A stretch of DNA of 64,000 bases, from NCBI RefSeq assembly GCF_009857475.1, contig NZ_WWCJ01000013.1:62001-126000 (forward strand), read 5' to 3'. Of the stretch, positions 10,147 through 18,572 are shown in pieces. Position numbers and translations under genes: made by a program. The DNA is from Pseudoduganella guangdongensis. GTDB taxonomy: Bacteria > Pseudomonadota > Gammaproteobacteria > Burkholderiales > Burkholderiaceae_D. Position 1 is the first letter of the stretch. Every line of letters begins with the position of its first letter. The notes below the pieces were generated by a model, which saw nothing but the letters and a program-made list of their open reading frames with translations, was not told where the DNA came from and did not search any database.

Positions 10147-13100
10147 ATGACCTCAAAACGAATGACGGGTGGCAGTGCTGCGGAGCGCGGGCTGGATTTC
10201 CAGGCGCGCATAAGCGCAATCGTGATGGCTCACCTGCTAGCAGAACGGCCACTGGGCTGGCTCGAAGGGGTATTGGACGACACGCCGCTGGGGCTGCACG
10301 CAGAAACGGGCGGTCCAGGGGATGATGTTCGCTTCTCGGTCAAGGACGGAAAGCACGTGGAGCTTCAGGCCAAGCGCGGGCTTCAACGAGGAGATGACCT
10401 TTGGGATGCCCTGATGGACTTGTCCAGAGGTGTTTCTGACGGCACGATTGACGCGGCGGTCTTGGCTGTGTGCCCAAACAGCAGCGGCACGATCCGCGAA
10501 GCCTTGGCCGAGGACATTATCCGGCTGGGGACGGGACGAAGCGACGGATTGCGCGAAATTGGCCAAGCTTGGGCGGCGCGGCTGTTGGCATCGTCCTTGG
10601 ACGCCACCTTGGTATGCAAACACTTGCGCATCGTCGTGGTCAGCGCGGTTGACGGAAGCCGGGAGGCTGAGGCTATGGCCGCTGAGCGGCTTGGCCGCAT
10701 CGTCCAAAACCAAGAGGCAGCGTGGCCGGTGCTAGTGGAGTATGGGCGGCGCTTGATACGTAGGAGGGAGCGGTCGGCACCAGAAGACATCTACCGAACC
10801 TTGTCGCTCGCCAAAGTCGCACTGAAGACTAGCGAGATCGACACGCGCGTTCAGTTGTCAGCAGCCACACGCCAATGGCTGCATCGTACCCACGCCGGCA
10901 TGACCGTCCTTGGCGTGCATAGCAAAGTTCCCTTCGAGACATGTTGGCTCGAACTGGATGCACAGGCGATGGACGATACGTCCACTGATCAAGAGGACCT
11001 CGATAAGGCTCTTCGCCGCTACCATGAGTACGGCCATCGTCGCGGGACCGGCGGCCCCTCCTTTGATTCCCAGACTATCGCACGTTTTGTCAGGAAGTGT
11101 GTCGTCGTAGGTGGCCCTGGTATGGGCAAGTCAACATTGCTCAAGAAGCTGGCATTGGACTACTCGGCGGACGGGTTCCTGACTCTCCTCGTGCGCCTGC
11201 CACAGGTAGTTGCCCTTCTGGCTCGAGATGGTCGCCGTTTCGAGGAAAGCTTGATGGAGGTGGCTCTCAGCGGTTCGGGCCTTCGAACGCCACTCGTTTC
11301 ACTCGAAGGGGCAGTCATCTTGTGCGATGCGTTGGACGAGTGCGGAAGCCAACAGCCACTGGTGACTGCGAACCTACACGCTTTCTCCGTAGCGCATCCA
11401 AACACCCGCATAGTTGTAACCAGTCGCCCCATCGGCTACCGTTCGGGTGAACTTGCAGAATGGCGGCATTATGAGCTGCAACCGCTGGATGACACCGCTG
11501 CCGAGAAGGCGGTCACCAAAGTGCTTGAGGCGATTCCATTTGCAAACGCAGCGCTGCGATCACGCGCGGTTGGGCAAGCAATCGCCCAACTGAGCGCCAA
11601 GACTATCAAGGGTGCTGCCGCACGAAGTCCCCTTATGATCACACTGGTGGCAGCCCTTTCTGTCAAGGGAATTGAGCCTGGACTGAAAAAGGGCGGTTTG
11701 TACCGCAAGCTTTTCCAGTTGTTGCAGGACCATCCGCCCGCTCGGCTTACCGAACGCCCCCCAAGCGACCCGGAAAGAAACCGATTTCTGGAGATGCTCG
11801 GGTGGTGCCTTTTGTCACACGGGAACGAACCGGCCGAGCAAACTCTTTCACGATGCGCTCGTTGGTGGAGCGAAGAAACGGGGCAATCCTTTCTCGTCAG
11901 TGAGACGAAGATCAGCGAATGTCTTGGCTACTGGGAGTGTCTGGGCGTCGTCGAACGGGTACGCACGTACACCCAGGAGGCGATTACGTTCGTCCACAAG
12001 ACTTTCGGGGAGTTTGCGGCCGCCCGGTACATGTCTAAGTGCCCTCCTGAATCGCAACGAGGCATCATCGGGCGCGCGATCTGTACACCAGATTGGAAGG
12101 AGGCCTTGTCGTTCGCCAGCCATCTCGGCCTCACGTCACTAATCCTTCAAGTCTGGGCGGAACTTGCGGAGCTTGGTGACACTAAGGTCGGTAATAGGCT
12201 TGACGATGCCGTCGAGTTGGTGGTTCAAGCGGGAGCGCCGTTGGCGACGGATGCCCTTGCGAGCTTTGTGCAATGTTGTTGGCGTGCCGTGGAGAACACG
12301 GCATCGCGGGTGCGCTATGCCGCCGGAGAAGCACTTTGCTTGGTGTCCCAGGAGCATTGGAGTCTGATCAAGGAAGGGGCCTTGGCACGACTGGAGTCGC
12401 CCGATGGGTGGAACCGACTGGTAGCTTGGGCCTGTCTATGCGTCAGCACGGACCACGGACTGCCGATTCCTGCACTCACTGAAGCGCTACCCAGGTTGGC
12501 CGAATCTCGGCCGACAGACTCTTACCTTGGCGGATTCTCCCTCAGACCGAATGGGAGTGCCGTTTGGCAGCACCTAGTGCTAGGCGCAGCGCGGCGTATG
12601 CTTGTCACTCCACCAGAGCCAGACGTGCTGCGAGCGCTCCATGAACTGATTGGTAGTGCCAAGGGATTGAATGTAAGCGCCATCGGCGAGTTAGAGCGGG
12701 TATTCAGGCAGGCGGGACAGGAGTTGGGCTGGCTACTGGACGGAGCATGGTCAAAGAGCATGGCCGGGCTGATGCCGAATCGTGAACAATGGAACCGGGA
12801 GGCAGCTTACTTACTCGCACTTATCGAGGACCCCTTGGTGATGAGTGAAGAAGCCGAGAGCCTCGATTCTGGTCGCAGCTTTGAGCTAGGAGCGTGCATG
12901 ACGGCAATCTCCTATTGGGAGATGCCTGTGGGGGACGCCCCAAGCGCAACGGCGTCAGCGTCGGGGGATGCCGCAAGGCGCTTAGTCATTCACGCGCTTG
13001 CTCGGGGTGCAGGTTTAGACCACTCCCAACTAGTGCGACAGGCTCGTGCGATGAACAGGGAAATCCTTCAAGATATAAAGAACGAAGCATTCGTCTTCTT

Positions 13101-14079
13101 TAACTTGCCGAAGGTAGATGCTAAGGCAGAACTCGATCATCCGCTTGTCGACAAGCAATTTATGCCTATGCTCGAAGAATTGATTGTTGGTCCGTGCCAC
13201 CTCTTTGCGTTGAACGCGGCTCACGTGCTCTATTCAATGAACGAGGACCCAGAATACTACGGTACAGTGAAGCGTCTTCTGACCCGTGGCCGCGGCGAAT
13301 CGCTTCGTTTGTCCGCTGCGCTGGCTAAGCATCTGCCTGATCAGACAGGACAACAGCTCATACTCGGTCGCCTTTGCCAAGGAGAAAGCACTTCCGGGTG
13401 CCGGTACCTATATTCGAGCCTGATCTCTCCTTATGGCGTCCCTCACCTTGAAGCTGTTCGAAAAGGTCTAGGTGGTAGGTCAGCCAGCGCCGCCAAGGCA
13501 GCTGCGGAGTTAGTTAAAGAGTTTCCTATGGACGGCGCATTGGCGGAAGAGTTGCGCGACTTTTTCGATGAATGGCGGGTCAAAGAAGCGCCGTATCCGA
13601 AAGGAGGCGGAGTCGTCCCGGAAAGTCCTCGTGACGAGTTGGCCAAAGTCCTGGCTGCGGCGTATACGCAGGACCACGAATTCCTTCTGTACCTGCTGAC
13701 GGACGAGCGACCTGAGGTGCGAAGCGCTGCGCGCGACCATTTCCTAACTGAAGCTGCCGGCTCAGCACTGTTGCGCTCAAAGCTCTTGGAACAAACTGTA
13801 ACCGGTGGGCTACGGCCGGATCTCCTCCGGGCAGCTATATTCAAGGGGCTATACTCAGAGGCGGAGGAGGTAATGGCTGTGGCCCGCTTGCTTCGCAGTG
13901 AAGATGCTCGACTTCGCTATGCCGGCTTGCCCATTCTCGACGTCAAGTATCTTCATCCGGATCAAGTGCGAGATGAAAGCAAACGGCTTTTATTGGACGG
14001 GGAGTTGGACATTAGGGATGGAGCCAGTCAAGCGCTACAAAGACTAGGGGCGTCGGGCTCGGAGCCGCAAAAGGCATAG
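10147..14079 (+). CDS. NACHT STAND NTPase with N-terminal nuclease-like domain and helical repeats
   Basis: A 1310-residue protein. N-terminus: GLDFQARISAIVMAHLL, then Asp59-Asp60 in GGPGDDVRF and Glu72-Leu-Gln-Ala-Lys76, a pattern expected of a PD-(D/E)xK nuclease of the Cap4/DUF4297 kind (inferred). Centre: NACHT NTPase with Walker A GGPGMGKST at 322-330, Walker B ILCDALDEC (Asp394, Asp397, Glu398) and sensor RIVVTSRP. C-terminus from about residue 600: alpha-helical HEAT-like repeats, the usual target-sensing part. Known bacterial NACHT and Avs proteins detect phage components and trigger an effector. ATG at 10147 has AGGTGG 4 nt upstream; an in-frame GTG at 10132 would add five residues. 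Last gene of the island operon. Confidence 0.85.
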   Translation: MTSKRMTGGSAAERGLDFQARISAIVMAHLLAERPLGWLEGVLDDTPLGLHAETGGPGDDVRFSVKDGKHVELQAKRGLQRGDDLWDALMDLSRGVSDGTIDAAVLAVCPNSSGTIREALAEDIIRLGTGRSDGLREIGQAWAARLLASSLDATLVCKHLRIVVVSAVDGSREAEAMAAERLGRIVQNQEAAWPVLVEYGRRLIRRRERSAPEDIYRTLSLAKVALKTSEIDTRVQLSAATRQWLHRTHAGMTVLGVHSKVPFETCWLELDAQAMDDTSTDQEDLDKALRRYHEYGHRRGTGGPSFDSQTIARFVRKCVVVGGPGMGKSTLLKKLALDYSADGFLTLLVRLPQVVALLARDGRRFEESLMEVALSGSGLRTPLVSLEGAVILCDALDECGSQQPLVTANLHAFSVAHPNTRIVVTSRPIGYRSGELAEWRHYELQPLDDTAAEKAVTKVLEAIPFANAALRSRAVGQAIAQLSAKTIKGAAARSPLMITLVAALSVKGIEPGLKKGGLYRKLFQLLQDHPPARLTERPPSDPERNRFLEMLGWCLLSHGNEPAEQTLSRCARWWSEETGQSFLVSETKISECLGYWECLGVVERVRTYTQEAITFVHKTFGEFAAARYMSKCPPESQRGIIGRAICTPDWKEALSFASHLGLTSLILQVWAELAELGDTKVGNRLDDAVELVVQAGAPLATDALASFVQCCWRAVENTASRVRYAAGEALCLVSQEHWSLIKEGALARLESPDGWNRLVAWACLCVSTDHGLPIPALTEALPRLAESRPTDSYLGGFSLRPNGSAVWQHLVLGAARRMLVTPPEPDVLRALHELIGSAKGLNVSAIGELERVFRQAGQELGWLLDGAWSKSMAGLMPNREQWNREAAYLLALIEDPLVMSEEAESLDSGRSFELGACMTAISYWEMPVGDAPSATASASGDAARRLVIHALARGAGLDHSQLVRQARAMNREILQDIKNEAFVFFNLPKVDAKAELDHPLVDKQFMPMLEELIVGPCHLFALNAAHVLYSMNEDPEYYGTVKRLLTRGRGESLRLSAALAKHLPDQTGQQLILGRLCQGESTSGCRYLYSSLISPYGVPHLEAVRKGLGGRSASAAKAAAELVKEFPMDGALAEELRDFFDEWRVKEAPYPKGGGVVPESPRDELAKVLAAAYTQDHEFLLYLLTDERPEVRSAARDHFLTEAAGSALLRSKLLEQTVTGGLRPDLLRAAIFKGLYSEAEEVMAVARLLRSEDARLRYAGLPILDVKYLHPDQVRDESKRLLLDGELDIRDGASQALQRLGASGSEPQKA

Positions 14080-14281
14080 CCCGATTTCGCGACGGATTCC
14101 GCGTCCGCGACCAGGTCAGTAGTTAACTGGTTGCACTCGTTACGCAACAACTTTAGCGCGCGCTACACATGGTATTTCTAATGGTATCGGGAATATGAGC
14201 GATGGAAAATCTTTAAAAATCAATCGAATAGCTCTGTTGTTAATTACTGAGTGGGAATCATTTCCCGTCTGGCTGCAGCAC

Positions 14282-14328
14282 GCAGCACTCGGTACTCGGC
14301 ATTAAACCAAGACTAAGCCAATGATTTT
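14282..14328. repeat. Direct repeat, copy A, left of the sulfotransferase block
   Basis: GCAGCACTCG (14282-14291) and CATTAAACCAAGACTAAGC (14300-14318) recur in the same order and orientation at 20004-20013 and 20015-20033, followed in both by TGATTTT. The copies differ by a short insertion between the two blocks. They bracket about 5.7 kb. Confidence 0.8.
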
Positions 14329-14387
14329 TCAGGGGCTTTCAATTTAACCGCTTACGCGATTCGCTACCATCAAGTTAGGAAAAACGG

Positions 14388-14421
14388 CCGATACCATCGC
14401 GTTTTCCGTTGATGGTATCGG
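14388..14421. repeat. 11-bp perfect inverted repeat
   Basis: CCGATACCATC (14388-14398) and GATGGTATCGG (14411-14421) are perfect complements around a 12-bp spacer. A second dyad made of GGAAAA and TTTTCC interleaves with it. There is no T run, so a protein-binding or mobile-element end is more likely than a terminator. Confidence 0.55.
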
Positions 14422-14533
14422 AGTGCGATTTTGGCGCGGTTATGCGATGAAAGCGCGCATTTCTGCGTGACGGCAGAGGATGCCCTCCTCAATACAACGA
14501 TGCGGCACCAGGCTTTGGCGCTGTCGCTAACAT

Positions 14534-15901
14534 TCACGATGCCAGGCAAGCCCTGGCAATGCTGGCGGCGAACTGGCGCAGTTCGGGGACCGCAGTCGCC
14601 TCCCAGAACTTGGCCCTGAGCCAGGGGCCGATGTAGTACAGACCCGGCGTCGGCTGGCCGTCCTCTCCTAGCAAGGCACAATCGGCTCCCGTTTCCACCC
14701 CGAGGCCGAGTGGATCGGCCCGCATCATGCCATCGGCCAGCAGTTGCCGTACCAGCGGTATCGCAGCGTCCTGTGGACTGGCACAACTGCCCGTGCAATT
14801 GATGATGCGGGCGGCACGCAGAGCGATGCATGTTTGGACGCTGCGCGGTTGCACAATCAACACCGTCCGCTCCGCTTCATCGCGGATGTCCAGCATTCGC
14901 CCTGCTGTCACTTGTAGCGCGCCTCGTGCCAAGGCCGCCGTCACCTCTTGCTGTACGGGCGGGGGCAACTGATGCCGATGCACCTCCCAATACGGCCGTA
15001 GGTGGCGCAGGAAGCGGCGCCGCTCCGATGCGGTCCAGCTTTGCCAGATGCCTGCCGTTTGGTGGCGCAATGTGGCCAGCGCTTCGTGCCAACCCAAACC
15101 GACCGCTTGAAGGTGGGCCACCTGCTGCTGAAGCGCACGCAGGGCTCCCCGCACTGTCGTCGTTTCTTCGCGCTGCAGCATGACGCCTGGCGATTGCGTC
15201 GATGGCGGCGCATAGGGCCTGGGCAGCAAGCCGTGGCGCGACAGTGCATGCACCTGCTGCGCGGGGTGGCGGCGAAGCAACTGGAGTGCGATATCGACTG
15301 CGGTCAGCCCCGTCCCCAGTAACAGTACCGGTTCGTGTACATCAATGGCGGACATCAAGCCGCGTTGCCAGGGATCTGCCACATACCGCGCGCAGTCGAC
15401 CAGAGCGCCCCGTGCTAGCGCCGGTGGCGGCGGCGGAAGGTGGCCTATGGCCAGCACCACTTGGTCGGCCTCGATGCAGCGGCCGTCGTCCAGTGTGGCA
15501 GATAGCCTTCCTTGTGCCATGGATTGCAAGCTGCAAACGTTACCGCTGATGCAGTCGAGAGTAGCTGTGCGACTCGACTGAGCATGCGCCTGGTGCAGCG
15601 CCCATTCCAAGTAGTCGCCGTAGACGCTTCGCGCGACAAAGGAATCACCTGTCACGCGGCTTTCGCGTGCATTAGCGTAGTGCAAAAAGTGGTTAGCGTC
15701 GTCCGGTAATACGCTCATTTTGGCCGCCACCACATTGAGCACGTGTTGCGGGCTCTGCGTGCCATATGCCATGCCGCGCGCCAGCCGTCCACCACGATTG
15801 AGCAGCATCACGCGCACGGGCTGCTGGCCGGCACTGCGCAGCAACTGTATCGCGCATGCGACACCTGAAAAACCGGCTCCTACGATCAGAATCGTACGCA
15901 T
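14534..15901 (-). CDS. FAD/NAD(P)-binding oxidoreductase (NAD_binding_9 / COG4529 type)
   Basis: A 455-residue flavoprotein. The N-terminal Rossmann motif is ILIVGAGFSGVACA (FAD site); a second dinucleotide motif LLLGTGLTAVDIALQLL lies near residue 195, and a conserved GMAYGT follows the first fold. The C-terminal part ends with GLYYIGPWLRAKFWEATAVPEL, typical of this family. Relatives include the N-hydroxylase-like FAD/NAD(P)-binding proteins; the substrate is not evident. The start at 15901 has GGAGG six bases upstream. It is divergent from the APS kinase gene, with only 33 bp between the starts, so it must be transcribed from within or very near that gene. Probably a tailoring enzyme of the neighbouring sulfation cluster, by location only. 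Confidence 0.85.
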   Translation of the reverse strand: MRTILIVGAGFSGVACAIQLLRSAGQQPVRVMLLNRGGRLARGMAYGTQSPQHVLNVVAAKMSVLPDDANHFLHYANARESRVTGDSFVARSVYGDYLEWALHQAHAQSSRTATLDCISGNVCSLQSMAQGRLSATLDDGRCIEADQVVLAIGHLPPPPPALARGALVDCARYVADPWQRGLMSAIDVHEPVLLLGTGLTAVDIALQLLRRHPAQQVHALSRHGLLPRPYAPPSTQSPGVMLQREETTTVRGALRALQQQVAHLQAVGLGWHEALATLRHQTAGIWQSWTASERRRFLRHLRPYWEVHRHQLPPPVQQEVTAALARGALQVTAGRMLDIRDEAERTVLIVQPRSVQTCIALRAARIINCTGSCASPQDAAIPLVRQLLADGMMRADPLGLGVETGADCALLGEDGQPTPGLYYIGPWLRAKFWEATAVPELRQFAASIARACLAS

Positions 15902-15934
15902 GCTTCGCCTCCACTTCGCGTATATAGTGCCTTC

Positions 15935-16618
15935 ATGGACTCCTCCTATATCTCACGCCAACAGCGCGAAGAAATGCACAACCATCGCGGCGCGGTCGTC
16001 TGGTTTACCGGCCTTTCGGGTGCCGGAAAGACAACGCTGGCGCGCGCCATTGAATTGCGCTTGTTCCAAGCTGGCTGCCAGGTCGTGCTACTGGACGGCG
16101 ACAGCCTGCGCCAAGGCCTGTGCGCGGGCCTTGGCTTTTCACCGGAAGACCGCAGCGAGAACATCCGCCGCGCCGGTGAAGTGAGCCGCCTGTTTGCCAA
16201 TACAGGCACTATCGTGCTGGCGGCTTTCATCTCTCCGTCGCGCGCAGACCGGGCGCGCGTGCGCGCCATGCAAGCCGATGGCGACTTCATAGAAGCCTGG
16301 TGCATGTGCCCGTTGGAGACCTGCGAGCAGCGTGACGTCAAAGGCCTGTATCGCCGTGCCCGCGCAGGTGAGGTGGCGCAGTTCACTGGCGTCTCGGCGC
16401 CCTACGAAGCGCCGCTGGCCCCCGAATTGACGCTCGATACAGGGGGCGACAACGTTGCCGCTTGCGTCGAGCAGGTGTTGACTGAATTGCACTCGCGCGG
16501 CGTACTGTTTGCGGTAGGCAGTAATTCGTCCAGCAGCTCGAGGCAGATGCGCGCAGCCTGGTCGCCATCGTCCAGTTCCGTGTGCCACGCCGATATCGAC
16601 ACCGCCAATAGCGGGTAG
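15935..16618 (+). CDS. cysC: Adenylylsulfate (APS) kinase
   Basis: Phosphorylates APS to PAPS, the sulfate donor for sulfotransferases. The P-loop GLSGAGKTT is at residues 27-35; LDGDSLR, GFSPEDRSENIRR, FISPSRADR, KGLYRRARAGEV and FTGVSAPYEAP are all present, so the enzyme looks complete. The core ends near residue 191 (VLTELHSRGVL). About 36 low-complexity Ser-rich residues follow and are antisense to the 3' end of the arginase-like gene, with a 217-bp convergent overlap. The start is uncertain: ATG 15935 lacks a ribosome site; an in-frame ATG at 15974 is possible. A stand-alone CysC beside a sulfotransferase suggests local PAPS supply rather than cysteine synthesis. Confidence 0.9.
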   Translation: MDSSYISRQQREEMHNHRGAVVWFTGLSGAGKTTLARAIELRLFQAGCQVVLLDGDSLRQGLCAGLGFSPEDRSENIRRAGEVSRLFANTGTIVLAAFISPSRADRARVRAMQADGDFIEAWCMCPLETCEQRDVKGLYRRARAGEVAQFTGVSAPYEAPLAPELTLDTGGDNVAACVEQVLTELHSRGVLFAVGSNSSSSSRQMRAAWSPSSSSVCHADIDTANSG

Positions 16619-17337
16619 TCGCGCAGGCGGCGGAACAGTGCCGCCAACTGCTCCACGCGTGGCCCGTTCGGTACGTGGTACTTCAGGGCCGGCATTCGCT
16701 GCGCCTCGTCCAGTACATCGGTGTCGAAATGCAGGTACAACGTTTCGTTCGGCGACATGTGGCGCATGACCTGGCCCAGCGGACATCGCACAATGGCCGA
16801 CTGCGCCAATGCTGTGTCCTCACCCGGGTCCAGGTCGCGTGCATCGGATAGCAGCACCCGCTCTTCCGCATAGGGACGGATCCCGACAGCCTGGCGCAAT
16901 GCCGTGATGCTATCGCGCTGGTGCTGGCGGCGGTCAGGCCGACCTACCAGCATGGCCAACGGCATGCCGCCTAGGTACCGGGTATGCGTGGTGTTCCAGG
17001 TGTGGAAGTCGCCATGCGCATCCAGCCACAACATGCGCTGTGGTTCGCGGTTGGCGCGCTGTAGACCCGCCATGACACCCAGGGTGGACATACAGTCGCC
17101 GGAAAGGCTGACGGGGAGCTCGCCTGCCGACGCTGCTATGGCAACGTGCTGCGCCAGTTCGGCATAGACGCGGCCCATACTGCGCATCTGTTCCTCCTTG
17201 GCCACCAGCTCCGTGGCGGTGGACAGTGGCGAACCCACCACGGCCCATTGCTGCGCACCAAGTAGTTGCACACGTTGCAGATCTTCGCGTCGCATCCCCA
17301 TCAGGTACGGCACCAACAGGCGGCGAATCACGGCCAT
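16402..17337 (-). CDS. Arginase/agmatinase-family (ureohydrolase) protein
   Basis: A 311-residue member of the binuclear-metal ureohydrolase superfamily. Metal-ligand motifs: SGDCMST (usually GGDHS; the His is Cys here), WLDAHGDFH, and FDTDVLDE. The Cys-for-His change occurs in some arginase-like proteins, and the substrate may not be arginine. The family core ends near CLELLDELL; about 35 residues after that are encoded opposite the cysC 3' end and look non-homologous. Its start overlaps the sulfotransferase stop by 10 bp, so it is the third gene of an operon methyltransferase-sulfotransferase-arginase. It may remove urea from, or recognise, a guanidino-containing intermediate (inference). 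Confidence 0.82.
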   Translation of the reverse strand: MAVIRRLLVPYLMGMRREDLQRVQLLGAQQWAVVGSPLSTATELVAKEEQMRSMGRVYAELAQHVAIAASAGELPVSLSGDCMSTLGVMAGLQRANREPQRMLWLDAHGDFHTWNTTHTRYLGGMPLAMLVGRPDRRQHQRDSITALRQAVGIRPYAEERVLLSDARDLDPGEDTALAQSAIVRCPLGQVMRHMSPNETLYLHFDTDVLDEAQRMPALKYHVPNGPRVEQLAALFRRLRDYPLLAVSISAWHTELDDGDQAARICLELLDELLPTANSTPRECNSVNTCSTQAATLSPPVSSVNSGASGAS

Positions 17338-18572
17338 TGCTCCGGCGCTAACCCATAGCCCAGCGTGCGCATCATATCGGTGACTTCCGCGCGCTGTGCC
17401 AGGGGCAATAGTTGGGAACTACGATTGCGCCAGCGACCTGGTGCGGGCGCCTTGGTAGCCATGGTCACCCGCAGCGTCGGTGGCTGTGGCAGCGGCGGCA
17501 GATCGAGCCATGCGCATACACGTTCGAGCACGCCAACTGGATCGGCCAGGTAGGACTCGAAGTGCACCCGCAGCGCCGTCAATCCGCCGTCAAGGATGTG
17601 ACGGTGGCAGGACAGCCATTGGTTCAGGCACACCTCCTTCAGCGGCGCTGACGTATAGCTGCGCCAGTTAGGTGGCAGGTCGAACTTCCACCAGCGGTGC
17701 CCGTCTGCGCACTGTTCCGAATAGCCGTCCATGGCGAGCGTGACGCCGTGCCGCTGCATGTCATGCGCATGGAAGCCCGTGGGTGAGAGCCAGCCATCCA
17801 TCATGCCGTTGACGCAGGCAGCGAAGTTGCGGGTCAGGTGCAGGTAACGTACTTGCGCACGAGGGAAGAGCTGTTCATAGAGTCCAACGCGGTAGGCATC
17901 GGACGGTGTCTTGAACAGCAGTACCTTGCTGGCCGCATCGCTTTCGGTGAATTGCCGGGCATGCATGGCGGGTAACACAAAGGGCGGTTCTTCGATTTTT
18001 ACCGCTTCGGCAAAAGGCCGGCGTTCCCCAGGGCCATGTCCGCCATCATAGTAGTCAAGGCGCCAAGCTTCGCGCCAGAATACGGCGCTCAGCGCGGCAC
18101 GCTGCAACTCCTGCTCCCCGGGCCCATCGGTGGCCTCGCTCAACAGCAGCGCTTCATCCAATCCACGCTGCAGCTGCGCATAAGAAGCGGCGGCCGCAAA
18201 CAAGGCTGGAAACTGCAGCAGCATACGTTTGCGCCAGCGTGATTTCAGCTCGGCCAGAGGCGCCAGTCTGCCGGTATGCACGGTCAGACCATCGAAGATG
18301 TCGTCAGCCAGTGTATCCGCATTGCGCAAGCATGTGATGACGTCGCTCTGGCACGTAGGATCGTGACCGAAACCATTGCCGCTCAATGCGAGAAATGGTT
18401 CCACTTCGCCATCCAAACTGGCAATGCAGGGGTGCTGCGCCAGGCTCGCCTTGAACAGCGTGGAGCCGGAACGCGAGCTGGTGAGAATGACGACGACGCG
18501 CCTGACCTTTGCTCGCCATGGCGCGTGTGGTACTGCCCGAAGTTTGCGAATGGTCTCAGTCAGTGCGTCCAT
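17328..18572 (-). CDS. PAPS-dependent sulfotransferase
   Basis: A 414-residue sulfotransferase-fold protein. The 5'-phosphosulfate-binding loop is ILTSSRSGSTLFK at about residues 29-41. The 3'-phosphate region is VRYLHLTRNFAACVNGMMDGW near 245, and the C-terminal VHFESYLADPVGVLERVCAWLDLP is typical of the family (equivalent of the RYEDL...L..I..FLGL pattern). It transfers sulfate from PAPS to an unidentified acceptor. The start overlaps the methyltransferase stop by 17 bp and the end overlaps the arginase-like start, so translation is coupled. The nearby cysC would provide PAPS. It is longer than many small-molecule sulfotransferases, with an insertion around residues 90-190. Confidence 0.87.
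   Translation of the reverse strand: MDALTETIRKLRAVPHAPWRAKVRRVVVILTSSRSGSTLFKASLAQHPCIASLDGEVEPFLALSGNGFGHDPTCQSDVITCLRNADTLADDIFDGLTVHTGRLAPLAELKSRWRKRMLLQFPALFAAAASYAQLQRGLDEALLLSEATDGPGEQELQRAALSAVFWREAWRLDYYDGGHGPGERRPFAEAVKIEEPPFVLPAMHARQFTESDAASKVLLFKTPSDAYRVGLYEQLFPRAQVRYLHLTRNFAACVNGMMDGWLSPTGFHAHDMQRHGVTLAMDGYSEQCADGHRWWKFDLPPNWRSYTSAPLKEVCLNQWLSCHRHILDGGLTALRVHFESYLADPVGVLERVCAWLDLPPLPQPPTLRVTMATKAPAPGRWRNRSSQLLPLAQRAEVTDMMRTLGYGLAPEQWP

Larger units (their letters stand above)
14080..14533. other. Gene-free boundary between the defence island and the sulfotransferase block
   Basis: A 450-bp A+T-rich region without a convincing gene. It carries copy A of a direct repeat (14282-14328), a strong 11-bp dyad (14388-14421), a second ATGGTATCGG near 14181, and GAGTGGGA at 14249, which resembles the last coding bases of guaA. 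It looks like a recombination junction. Confidence 0.45.
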
